This document shows, in pieces, positions 45,837-56,400 of a DNA stretch of 64,000 bases (its first letter is position 1; the number at the start of each line of letters is the position of its first letter). Made by a program: the position numbers and the translations under genes. Below the pieces are notes generated by a model. That model was not told the DNA's origin. It was given only the letters and a program-made list of their open reading frames with translations, and did not search any database. This DNA comes from Bacteroidales bacterium (GTDB taxonomy: Bacteria; Bacteroidota; Bacteroidia; Bacteroidales; VadinHA17), in assembly GCA_016709865.1 (NCBI GenBank), contig JADJLX010000005.1, positions 1,488,001 through 1,552,000 of the forward strand. Reading direction: 5' to 3'.

Positions 45837-48800
45837 AATGGACTTGTGCCTGTAACTGATGTAATGCTTGCATTTGGAGATATGGTTACGCTCTGCTGTG
45901 CTGAGACTACACCGCCACAGCCACCTGTGATTGTATAGATAATATTTGCTGTGCCTGCACTTACTCCGGTCACCAGACCAGCTGCATCAACTGTAGCTAC
46001 TGCTGCGTTGCTGCTGCTCCATGCGCCTGTACCTCCGCTAAGGACAACTCCTGTAGTTGTATATGTAGCTGTGCCGCCTATACATAATGGACTTGTGCCT
46101 GTAACTGATGTAATGCTTGCATTTGGAGATATGGTTACGCTCTGCTGTGCTGAGACTACACCGCCACAGCCACCTGTGATTGTATAGATAATATTTGCTG
46201 TGCCTGCACTTACTCCGGTGACCAAACCAGAACCGTTAACTGTAGCTACTGCCGCATTGCTGCTGCTCCATGCACCTGTACCTCCGCCAAGGGTAACACC
46301 ATTAGCCGTATAGGTGGAGGTGCCTGTGATACAAAGTGGACTGCTGCCTGTTACTGAAGTGATGCTTGCATTGGGAGTGATAGTAACACTCTGCTGTGCT
46401 GAGACTACGCCGCCACAACCACCTGTAATTGTATAGATAATATTTGCTGTGCCTGCACTTACTCCGGTAACCAGACCTGTAGCATCAACTGTAGCTACTG
46501 CCGCATTGCTGCTGCTCCAGGCTCCAGTGCCGCCGCCTAGGACAACTCCGTTAGCCACATAAGTGGCAGTGCCTGCTATACATAATGGACTTGTTCCTGT
46601 TACTGAGGTAATGCTTGCATTTGGAGTGATAGTAACACTCTGCTGAGAGGATATTGTTCCTCCACATCCGCCTGTAATAGTATAAATAATATTACATGTA
46701 CCTGCTACTACTCCTGTCACTAAACCTGTCGTATTGTTCACTGTAGCTACTGATGGATCACTGCTGCTCCATACTCCGGTACCTCCACCCAGGACAACTC
46801 CATTAGCTGTATAAGTAGCTGTGCCTCCTATACATAATGGGCTTGTTCCTGTTACTGAGGTGATACTTGCATTGGGATTAACGATAACGCTCTGCTGTGC
46901 CGAGACTACGCCACCACAACCACCTGTAATTGTATAGATAATATCACAGGTTCCTGAGGCAACTCCGGTTACAATACCGCCTGCACTTACTGTGGCGATT
47001 GAAGTATTACTGCTGCTCCATGCGCCTGAACCACCTCCAAGAACAACACCATTAGCTGTATAGGTTGCTGTGCCGCCTATACATAATGGGCTTGATCCTG
47101 TTACTGAGGTGATACTTGCGTTTGGAGTGATGGTCACGCTCCGCAGTGCTGAGACCACGCCTCCACAACCACCTGTAATTGTATAGATAATATCACAGGT
47201 TCCTGCTGCAACTCCGGTTACAATACCGCCTGCACTTACTGTCGCTATTGCAACATTACTGCTGCTCCATGCTCCTGTACCGCCGCCTAGAACAACACCA
47301 TTAGCTGTATAGGTTGCTGTACCGCCTATACATAATGGACTTGATCCTGTTACTGAAGTAATACTTGCATTGGGAGTAATGGTTACACTCTGCAGTGCTG
47401 AGACTACACCGCCACAACCGCCTGTAATTGTATAGATAATATTTGCTGCACCGGCACTTACTCCGGTGACCAAACCTGATGCATCAACTGTAGCTACTGC
47501 CGCATTGCTGCTACTCCATGCTCCTGTACCGCCGCCCAGGACAACTCCATTAGCTGTATATGTTGCCGTGCCTGTGATACAAAGTGGACTGCTGCCTGTT
47601 ACTGAAGTTATACTTGCATTTGGAGTGATGGTTACGCTCTGCTGTGCTGAGACTAAGCCGCCACAACCGCCTGTAATTGTATAGATAATATTTACCGTAC
47701 CTGCACTAACCCCGGTAACCAAACCGGATGCATCAACTGTAGCTACTGCTGCGTTGCTGCTGCTCCATGCACCTGTGCCTCCGCCAAGGGTAACACCATT
47801 AGCTGTATATGTGGCTGTGCCGCCTATACATAATGGACTTGATCCTGTTACTGAGGTAATGCTTGCATTTGGATTGACGGTCACACTCTGAAGTGCTGAG
47901 ACCACGCCGCCACAACCACCTGTAATTGTATAGATAATATCACAGGTTCCTGCTGCAACTCCGGTTACAATACCGCCTGCACTTACTGTCGCTATTGCAG
48001 CATTGCTGCTGCTCCATGCACCTGTACCTCCGCCAAGAACAACTCCTGTAGTTGTATATGTAGCTGTACCGCCTATACATAATGGACTTGTGCCTGTTAC
48101 TGAAGTGATACTTGCATTTGGAGTGATGGTTACGCTCTGCTGTGCTGAGACTACGCCTCCACAGCCACCTGTGATTGTATAAATAATATTTGCTGTGCCG
48201 CCACTAACTCCGGTCACCAAACCGGAAGCATCAACTGTAGCTACTGCTGCGTTGCTGCTGCTCCATGCTCCTGTGCCGCCGCTAAGGACAACTCCTGTAG
48301 TTGTATATGTAGCTGTACCGCCTATACATAATGGACTTGTGCCTGTTACTGAAGTGATACTTGCATTTGGAGATATGGTTACACTCTGCTGTGCTGAGAC
48401 TGTTCCTCCACAGCCGCCTGTGATTGTATAGATAATATTTGCTGTGCCTGCACTTACTCCGGTGACCAAACCAGAACCGTTAACAGTGGCTACTGCACTG
48501 TTGCTGCTGCTCCATGCACCTGTACCGCCGCTAAGGACAACTCCTGTAGTTGTATATGTAGCTGTGCCGCCTATACATAATGGACTTGTGCCTGTAACTG
48601 ATGTAATGCTTGCATTTGGATTGACAGTCACACTCTGCTGTGCTGAGACTGTTCCTCCACAGCCGCCTGTAATTGTATAAATAATATTTGCTGTGCCTGC
48701 ACTTACTCCGGTAACCAAGCCTGCAGCGTTAACTGTGACTACTGCCGTGTTGCTGCTGCTCCATGCACCTGTCCCGCCGCCAAGAACAACTCCGTTAGCT

Positions 48801-50458
48801 GTATAAGGTACTATTCCTCCTATACATACAGGACTTGCTCCTGTAACTGAAGTAATACTTGCATTTGGATTAATGGTCACGCTCTGCTGTGCTGAGACTA
48901 CACCGCCACAACCACCTGTGATTGTATAGATAATATCGCAGGTTCCTGCACTTACCCCGGTGACCAGACCAGCTGCATCAACTGTAGCTATTGCAACATT
49001 GCTGCTGCTCCATGCACCTGTACCGCCGCCTAGAACAACTCCATTAGCCGTATAGGTGGAGGTGCCTGTGATACAAAGTGGACTGCTGCCTGTTACTGAA
49101 GTGATACCTGCATTGGGATTGATCGTAACACTCTGCAGTGCTGAGACCACGCCACCACAGCCGCCTGTAATTGTATAAATAATATTTGCTGTGCCTGCAC
49201 TTACTCCGGTAACCAGACCTGTAGCATCAACTGTTGCTACTGCTGCGTTGCTGCTGCTCCATGCTCCTGTACCGCCGCTAAGGACAACTCCTGTAGTTGT
49301 ATATGTAGCTGTGCCGCCTATACATAATGGACTTGTGCCTGTTACTGAGGTAATGCTTGCATTTGGATTAATAGTTACGCTCTGCTGTGCTGAGACTACA
49401 CCGCCACAACCACCTGTGATTGTATAGATAATATTTGCTGTGCCTGCACTTACTCCGGTGACCAGACCAGCTGCATCAACTGTTGCTACTGCAGCATTGC
49501 TGCTGCTCCATGCGCCTGTACCTCCCCCAAGAACAACTCCATTAGCCGTATAGGTGGAGGTGCCTGTGATACAAAGTGGACTGCTGCCTGTTACTGAAGT
49601 TATACTTGCATTTGGAGTGATGGTCACGCTCTGCTGTGCTGAGACTGTTCCTCCACAGCCGCCTGTGATTGTATAGATAATATTTGCTGTGCCTGCACTT
49701 ACTCCGGTGACCAGACCAGCTGCATCAACTGTAGCTACTGCTGCGTTGCTGCTGCTCCATGCGCCTGTACCGCCGCTAAGAACAACTCCTGTAGTTGTAT
49801 ATGTAGCTGTGCCGCCTATACATAATGGACTTGTGCCTGTTACTGAGGTGATACTTGCATTTGGAGATATGGTTACACTCTGCTGTGCTGAGACTACACC
49901 GCCACAGCCGCCTGTGATTGTGTAGATTATATTTGCTGTGCCTGCACTTACTCCGGTGACCAAACCAGAACCGTTAACTGTAGCTACTGCCGCATTGCTG
50001 CTGCTCCATGCACCTGTACCTCCGCCAAGGGTAACACCATTAGCCGTATAGGTGGAGGTGCCTGTGATACAAAGTGGACTGCTGCCTGTTACTGAAGTGA
50101 TGCTTGCATTGGGAGTGATAGTAACACTCTGCTGTGCTGAGACTACGCCGCCACAACCACCTGTAATTGTATAGATAATATTTGCTGTGCCTGCACTTAC
50201 TCCGGTAACCAGACCTGTAGCATCAACTGTAGCTACTGCCGCATTGCTGCTGCTCCATGCTCCAGTGCCGCCGCCTAGGACAACTCCGTTAGCCACATAA
50301 GTGGCAGTGCCTGCTATACATAATGGACTTGTTCCTGTAACTGAGGTAATGCTTGCATTTGGAGTGATAGTAACACTCTGCTGAGAAGATATTGTTCCTC
50401 CACATCCGCCTGTAATAGTATAAATAATATTACATGTACCTGCTACTACTCCTGTCAC
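45749..50458 (-). CDS. Middle segment of the giant adhesin: bacterial Ig-like repeats only
   Basis: A 1569-codon open segment made wholly of 83-residue Ig-like repeats. It is the frame between the two deletions: true homology runs from about 50514 down to about 45818, after which the reading passes out of frame (LCIGGTAHIQLQELSL) and stops at 45749. The start at 50458 (TGVVAGTCNII) is simply the first available start codon inside a repeat; there is no signal peptide and no real gene start here. It should be merged with its neighbours into one gene. Confidence 0.75.
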   Translation of the reverse strand: MTGVVAGTCNIIYTITGGCGGTISSQQSVTITPNASITSVTGTSPLCIAGTATYVANGVVLGGGTGAWSSSNAAVATVDATGLVTGVSAGTANIIYTITGGCGGVVSAQQSVTITPNASITSVTGSSPLCITGTSTYTANGVTLGGGTGAWSSSNAAVATVNGSGLVTGVSAGTANIIYTITGGCGGVVSAQQSVTISPNASITSVTGTSPLCIGGTATYTTTGVVLSGGTGAWSSSNAAVATVDAAGLVTGVSAGTANIIYTITGGCGGTVSAQQSVTITPNASITSVTGSSPLCITGTSTYTANGVVLGGGTGAWSSSNAAVATVDAAGLVTGVSAGTANIIYTITGGCGGVVSAQQSVTINPNASITSVTGTSPLCIGGTATYTTTGVVLSGGTGAWSSSNAAVATVDATGLVTGVSAGTANIIYTITGGCGGVVSALQSVTINPNAGITSVTGSSPLCITGTSTYTANGVVLGGGTGAWSSSNVAIATVDAAGLVTGVSAGTCDIIYTITGGCGGVVSAQQSVTINPNASITSVTGASPVCIGGIVPYTANGVVLGGGTGAWSSSNTAVVTVNAAGLVTGVSAGTANIIYTITGGCGGTVSAQQSVTVNPNASITSVTGTSPLCIGGTATYTTTGVVLSGGTGAWSSSNSAVATVNGSGLVTGVSAGTANIIYTITGGCGGTVSAQQSVTISPNASITSVTGTSPLCIGGTATYTTTGVVLSGGTGAWSSSNAAVATVDASGLVTGVSGGTANIIYTITGGCGGVVSAQQSVTITPNASITSVTGTSPLCIGGTATYTTTGVVLGGGTGAWSSSNAAIATVSAGGIVTGVAAGTCDIIYTITGGCGGVVSALQSVTVNPNASITSVTGSSPLCIGGTATYTANGVTLGGGTGAWSSSNAAVATVDASGLVTGVSAGTVNIIYTITGGCGGLVSAQQSVTITPNASITSVTGSSPLCITGTATYTANGVVLGGGTGAWSSSNAAVATVDASGLVTGVSAGAANIIYTITGGCGGVVSALQSVTITPNASITSVTGSSPLCIGGTATYTANGVVLGGGTGAWSSSNVAIATVSAGGIVTGVAAGTCDIIYTITGGCGGVVSALRSVTITPNASITSVTGSSPLCIGGTATYTANGVVLGGGSGAWSSSNTSIATVSAGGIVTGVASGTCDIIYTITGGCGGVVSAQQSVIVNPNASITSVTGTSPLCIGGTATYTANGVVLGGGTGVWSSSDPSVATVNNTTGLVTGVVAGTCNIIYTITGGCGGTISSQQSVTITPNASITSVTGTSPLCIAGTATYVANGVVLGGGTGAWSSSNAAVATVDATGLVTGVSAGTANIIYTITGGCGGVVSAQQSVTITPNASITSVTGSSPLCITGTSTYTANGVTLGGGTGAWSSSNAAVATVNGSGLVTGVSAGTANIIYTITGGCGGVVSAQQSVTISPNASITSVTGTSPLCIGGTATYTTTGVVLSGGTGAWSSSNAAVATVDAAGLVTGVSAGTANIIYTITGGCGGVVSAQQSVTISPNASITSVTGTSPLCIGGTAHIQLQELSLAAVQVHGAAAMRQ
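45818..45819 (-). other. One-base deletion (frameshift) in the giant adhesin gene
   Basis: On the plus strand this copy reads TATATGTGCTGTG, whereas the other copies at the same place in the repeat read TATATGTAGCTGTG. One A is missing. Immediately downstream in translation the frame is lost, and the correct repeat sequence resumes in another frame. Confidence 0.85.
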
Positions 50459-50484
50459 TAAACCTGTCGTATTGTTAACTGTAG

Positions 50485-53400
50485 CTACTGATGGATCACT
50501 GCTGCTCCATACTCGGTACCTCCACCCAGGACAACTCCATTAGCTGTATAAGTAGCTGTGCCTCCTATACATAATGGGCTTGTTCCTGTTACTGAGGTGA
50601 TACTTGCATTGGGATTAACGATAACGCTCTGCTGTGCCGAGACTACGCCACCACAACCACCTGTAATTGTATAGATAATATCACAGGTTCCTGAGGCAAC
50701 TCCGGTTACAATACCGCCTGCACTTACTGTGGCGATTGAAGTATTACTGCTGCTCCATGCGCCTGAACCACCTCCAAGAACAACACCATTAGCTGTATAG
50801 GTTGCTGTGCCGCCTATACATAATGGGCTTGATCCTGTTACTGAGGTGATACTTGCGTTTGGAGTGATGGTCACGCTCCGCAGTGCTGAGACCACGCCTC
50901 CACAACCACCTGTAATTGTATAGATAATATCACAGGTTCCTGCTGCAACTCCGGTTACAATACCGCCTGCACTTACTGTCGCTATTGCAACATTACTGCT
51001 GCTCCATGCTCCTGTACCGCCGCCTAGAACAACACCATTAGCTGTATAGGTTGCTGTACCGCCTATACATAATGGACTTGATCCTGTTACTGAAGTAATA
51101 CTTGCATTGGGAGTAATGGTTACACTCTGCAGTGCTGAGACTACACCGCCACAACCGCCTGTAATTGTATAGATAATATTTGCTGCACCGGCACTTACTC
51201 CGGTGACCAAACCTGATGCATCAACTGTAGCTACTGCCGCATTGCTGCTGCTCCATGCTCCTGTACCGCCGCCTAGAACAACTCCATTAGCTGTATATGT
51301 TGCCGTGCCTGTGATACAAAGTGGACTGCTGCCTGTTACTGAAGTGATACTTGCATTGGGAGTGATGGTTACGCTCTGCTGTGCTGAGACTAAGCCGCCA
51401 CAACCGCCTGTAATTGTATAGATAATATTTACCGTACCTGCACTAACCCCGGTAACCAAACCGGATGCATCAACTGTAGCTACTGCTGCGTTGCTGCTGC
51501 TCCATGCACCTGTGCCTCCGCCAAGGGTAACACCATTAGCTGTATATGTGGCTGTGCCTCCTATACATAATGGACTTGATCCTGTTACTGAGGTAATGCT
51601 TGCATTTGGATTGACAGTCACACTCTGAAGTGCTGAGACCACGCCGCCACAACCACCTGTAATTGTATAGATAATATCACAGGTTCCTGCTGCAACTCCG
51701 GTTACAATACCGCCTGCACTTACTGTCGCTATTGCAGCATTGCTGCTGCTCCATGCACCTGTACCTCCGCCAAGAACAACTCCTGTAGTTGTATATGTAG
51801 CTGTACCGCCTATACATAATGGACTTGTGCCTGTTACTGAAGTGATACTTGCATTTGGAGTGATGGTTACGCTCTGCTGTGCTGAGACTACGCCTCCACA
51901 GCCACCTGTGATTGTATAAATAATATTTGCTGTGCCGCCACTAACTCCGGTCACCAAACCGGATGCATCAACTGTAGCTACTGCTGCGTTGCTGCTGCTC
52001 CATGCGCCTGTACCGCCGCTAAGGACAACTCCTGTAGTTGTATATGTAGCTGTACCGCCTATACATAATGGACTTGTGCCTGTTACTGAGGTGATACTTG
52101 CATTTGGAGATATGGTTACACTCTGCTGTGCTGAGACTGTTCCTCCACAGCCGCCTGTGATTGTATAGATAATATTTGCTGTGCCTGCACTTACTCCGGT
52201 GACCAAACCAGAACCGTTAACAGTGGCTACTGCACCGTTGCTGCTGCTCCATGCACCTGTGCCGCCGCTAAGAACAACTCCTGTAGTTGTATATGTAGCT
52301 GTGCCGCCTATACATAATGGACTTGTGCCTGTTACTGAGGTAATGCTTGCATTTGGATTGACGGTCACACTCTGCTGTGCTGAGACTACGCCGCCACAGC
52401 CACCTGTAATTGTATAAATAATATTTGCTGTGCCTGCACTTACTCCGGTAACCAAGCCTGCAGCGTTAACTGTGACTACTGCCGTGTTGCTGCTGCTCCA
52501 TGCACCTGTACCGCCGCCTAGAACAACTCCGTTAGCTGTATAAGGTACTATTCCTCCTATACATACAGGACTTGCTCCTGTAACTGAAGTAATGCTTGCA
52601 TTTGGATTAATGGTCACGCTCTGCTGTGCTGAGACTACACCGCCACAACCACCTGTGATTGTATAGATAATATCGCAGGTTCCTGCACTTACCCCGGTGA
52701 CCAGACCAGCTGCATCAACTGTTGCTATTGCAGCATTGCTGCTGCTCCATGCACCTGTACCGCCGCCTAGAACAACTCCATTAGCCGTATAGGTGGAGGT
52801 GCCTGTGATACAAAGTGGACTGCTGCCTGTTACTGAAGTGATACCTGCATTGGGATTGATCGTAACAATTTTGTTTGTTGTATTTATGCAACCACCAATT
52901 GTAACACTATAAGTTATAAGAGAGGTTCCGTCACTAATACCAGTAACCAGACCTGAAGCTGCACCAACTGTAGCTACCGACGGATCACTGCTGCTCCAGG
53001 TACCTCCTGGAGAAGTACTTACCCATGTGTCAGTAAAACCTATACATAATGAAGAGACCCCTGTAATTGTTTGAGCTGTGGGGGCAGTTATGGTAACTGT
53101 CGTAGTCACCTCACAACCTGTAGGCAAAGTATATGATATAAGTGAGGTTCCTGCAGATACTCCTGTAACAACACCACCTGCATCAATTGTAGCGACTGCA
53201 GGTGTTGCACTGCTCCAGGATCCTCCTGGTGTGATATCTGATAGTGTGGTAGTTGATCCAACACAAACAGTGAGGGTTCCTGTAATAGGTGCTGGCAATG
53301 GATTTACTGTGGCAATTACTGGTTGAATAGTATAACAACCTGAACCATCAGTACCTTTAATATAATATGTACCTGATACTGCAGTTGTAGGTGTTGGATA

Positions 53401-56400
53401 GGCAACAGTTGCAGATGCATCAGTCCAGTATGTATATGTTAGTCCCGCTGTGGAGCCAGCAGTTATTGCCGGTGCAGTTAAATCAACAGTTGAAGGGGAA
53501 CATACCGGCGCCGGGTTGGTAATTGAAACCGTTGGTAACGCATTAACAGTTACATTGTATACTGTAGGAGCTGCTGCTGTACAGCCTGCGGCATCGCGAT
53601 AGCTAACACTAATAGTCTGTGCTCCAGAGGAAGTCCATGTAACAGTTGCTGTACTTGAAGTATTAGTTCCTCCGGATGTAATGGAACCTCCTGTAATCGC
53701 CCAAACATAGTTAGACATACCACCATCAGTAGTATAGACATTACCTGTCGATTCATCACAGACAGGTGTAATCCCATTCAATGATGGAACAGGAAGTGGA
53801 TTGATTGTCACCGTAACCTCTGTCCTTGACAAGCTAAAACATGTTCCGCCTCCATCTGCTTCAGCATAATATTTATTACCATTTGTCAATGCATCTCCTA
53901 CCGCCAGAAGTGTCCCTCCTACCGGAGCATCATACCAGTTAACATTCACTCCCGGAGGTGTTGAAGCAGCCAGATTCCCTACCGTAGCTGAATTACAGAA
54001 ACTCTGTGATGCAGGAGCTACTGGTGGATCAGGTAGTATAGTAAAATTAATATTTACATCATCAGATGAAATACATGTTCCGTTAGTAATCGTCCAGCGG
54101 AGAACATATCCTACACCATTCAAACCAATAAACTGACTCGACGGGCTGGAAGGTGTCAGAACTGTACCTCCTGCACCGCTTATTATGCTCCAGTTCCCGG
54201 TTCCGACAATTGCCGTACTTCCGTTAAGAGTAACTGTTGTTATACCACATTCTGTCTGATCTGTACCAGCATTTGCAGGTGTTGGAGTTGCGTATACTGA
54301 TATTGGTGTTGGATCAACCACCCCGATCTTAGTTGCAATCAGGGTATTATATGAATAATCTGTTAGCTTATAAATACCCGGACCAGGTGTGGGGAGTGTA
54401 TATGGAAGATCACCTGAGGTTATCGTAATAATTGGCTGAACAGCACCATTGATTGTATAGGTTAATTTATAATTAAAAGGAATTGGATCGGGAGAAGTAA
54501 AGGTAACAGGAATTCCCGCTGCACCGCATACCGGACCTGTTGGAGTAAACTGGGCTCTTGGCTTAAGATTTGTAACAGCAGCCAGAGTATAATCATCTGA
54601 ACCATTAGATGTTAACAATCCAATTGTAGAAGCTGTTCCATTTAAATTATTACCCGCCGATGAGGTTGCAATCTCATTCCAATTTGCTGCCAGGAAATTT
54701 GCAACCCTGATAAATGACATACCTCCTGTTATCAGAGGTGTTACATCACTCGATGGTGTCCAGTTGATATTTATCTTGGACTGTTTACCGGCTGTTGAAG
54801 TAACTGTATAATACTCCATTGCGCTGACTCCCTCAAGCGGAGATAAGAAATCATCAGATGTGGTATTTGGATTTTGATACTGAGCTGTCCAAAGATCCGG
54901 ACCTGTCTGGGTCTCAGAAATGGTGAGCTTGTTTCCCAGAATATTTCCAATTCCTACTTTGTAAATTCCTATTGGATAAAGGAAATTATCAAACTGACTG
55001 ATTTTCTTAACAAGTGGTCCGTCAATGAAGGATGTTATGCTACCTCCGGCAGGGACAACACAATTATTGGAAGAATTAGTGATTGTCAGACTTCTGCCCG
55101 ACCCGGTATTAATCAATCCGTTGGTTAGCATAAGGTTACCCTTGACCTCAATAGCTCCCGCATCGTTTATTCTCAGACCTGCAGCATTATTAATCTCAAA
55201 ATTGTTAAACGCGCTGGCTCCTATGAAGTTACCCATCTTTGTTCCACCAATAGTCTGGGCAGCCGACCCACTGAAAGAAACAATAGCTCCCGGTCCCGTT
55301 CCTGAATTGAATGTACCGGAGAGGTGCTTCATTCCACCGTTTATCGAAAGTTTTTTGTTATAAACGCTATTATCAACTATTGGACCATTAACCGTTAGTG
55401 TGTCACATATCACAAGATCTTTATTCGGAAGAACACGTGTACCTGTTCCTGAGAATAACAGATTTGGAATATTATCATAAAGGTCAGCGATAATAGTATA
55501 AGTACCTGAACCTCCATACTCTACTGTAGCATTCCCGGCGCAACTGAGGAACGAAGTGTAAACTCCGGCAGGGAATGTACCTTTCTGCAGCTCGAGTGTT
55601 CCATTACCACTTACGGTTCCCAGATTGTGGCCAAAATATGGCTCGGCAACAATTAATTTATTGTTAATCGTTGTCCGGTATGCCGACAAATTATGATCAT
55701 TCAGAGTTACAACATGGTTAACATTAACAATAAATCCGTTAGGACCACCGACTGGACAAGGATATGGATCTCCTGCTGTCTGATTCCAGATAGCATTATT
55801 TGTCCAGTTACCATTTGCATTCGATGTATATGTTGGAATATTTGTGAAGAAAGCTGTATTGATTCCAGCAGTATATTCCCCACTAAGGTTATTTGAACCT
55901 AAATAAGTTGTGGTGATTTGATTAGTAGCAGGATTAACTCCCGGCGCTACTGACCAGTTAGTTCCCGGGACAATAGTATGTGCTGCTAGATAATTTGCCT
56001 CATCACCAACAACATCACTCTGCAGATAATTCAGAACAAGATTTCCATTGAATCCGGTAATTCCTGAACTTTGAACCTCCCAGTAGTAGTCGAGTGCATT
56101 TGCCGGATCTTTTACTGCCGGATGCATGTCGCTGATATTGTTAATCCTGACGTATCCAACAGTATTACTCTTGTCAAGAGTCAGTAATGCAGGGGTATAC
56201 TTACCGGATGTTCCTATTGGATAAAGGAAAGTAACAGTTGCCGGAACAATTACAGGATTAAAGAACTTCCTCAAACCCACATTACTGAATACTCCGTCCG
56301 ATGTGATCATTTTAGTCGCACCCAGAGTACCAGGTACAGCTATAATGTCGCTGTTCGTGCCTAACGAAACCAGATTCTTCTTGATATCAAGTATACCAAG

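Larger units (their letters stand above)
45130..52870 (-). repeat. Array of 31 bacterial Ig-like (Big_2-type) 249-bp repeats in 15-unit higher-order organisation
   Basis: Each 83-residue unit reads SPLCIGGTATYTANGVVL, then GAWSSSNAAVATVD, then GLVTGVSAGTANIIYTITGG, then CGGVVSAQQSVTITPN. The SSSNxxVATVxxxGLVTGVxAGTxxI core is the bacterial Ig-like group 2 signature. I counted 31 GGCGG landmarks, which agrees with 7.74 kb / 249 bp. One unit per larger period has an extra codon (DPSVATVNNTTGL). Distinctive units recur 15 units later: the word ATACCTGCATTGGG occurs at 45367, 49104 and 52841, two steps of 3737 bp. The intact period is 3738 bp (14 x 249 + 252), shortened by one base in each copy by the deletions near 45818 and 50514. 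Confidence 0.9.

Noticed and set aside
45818..50516. Programmed ribosomal frameshifting joining the adhesin segments
   Set aside because: Both breaks are simple missing bases relative to sister repeats, with no slippery heptamer or conserved downstream structure in this copy alone. Mutation or sequence error is simpler.
45130..52870. Repeated plus-strand ORFs of about 78 codons opposite the adhesin array
   Set aside because: They recur every 249 bp as the antisense shadow of the Ig-like repeat. Their proline/valine-rich translation follows from the coding strand, and they have no start context or independent support.
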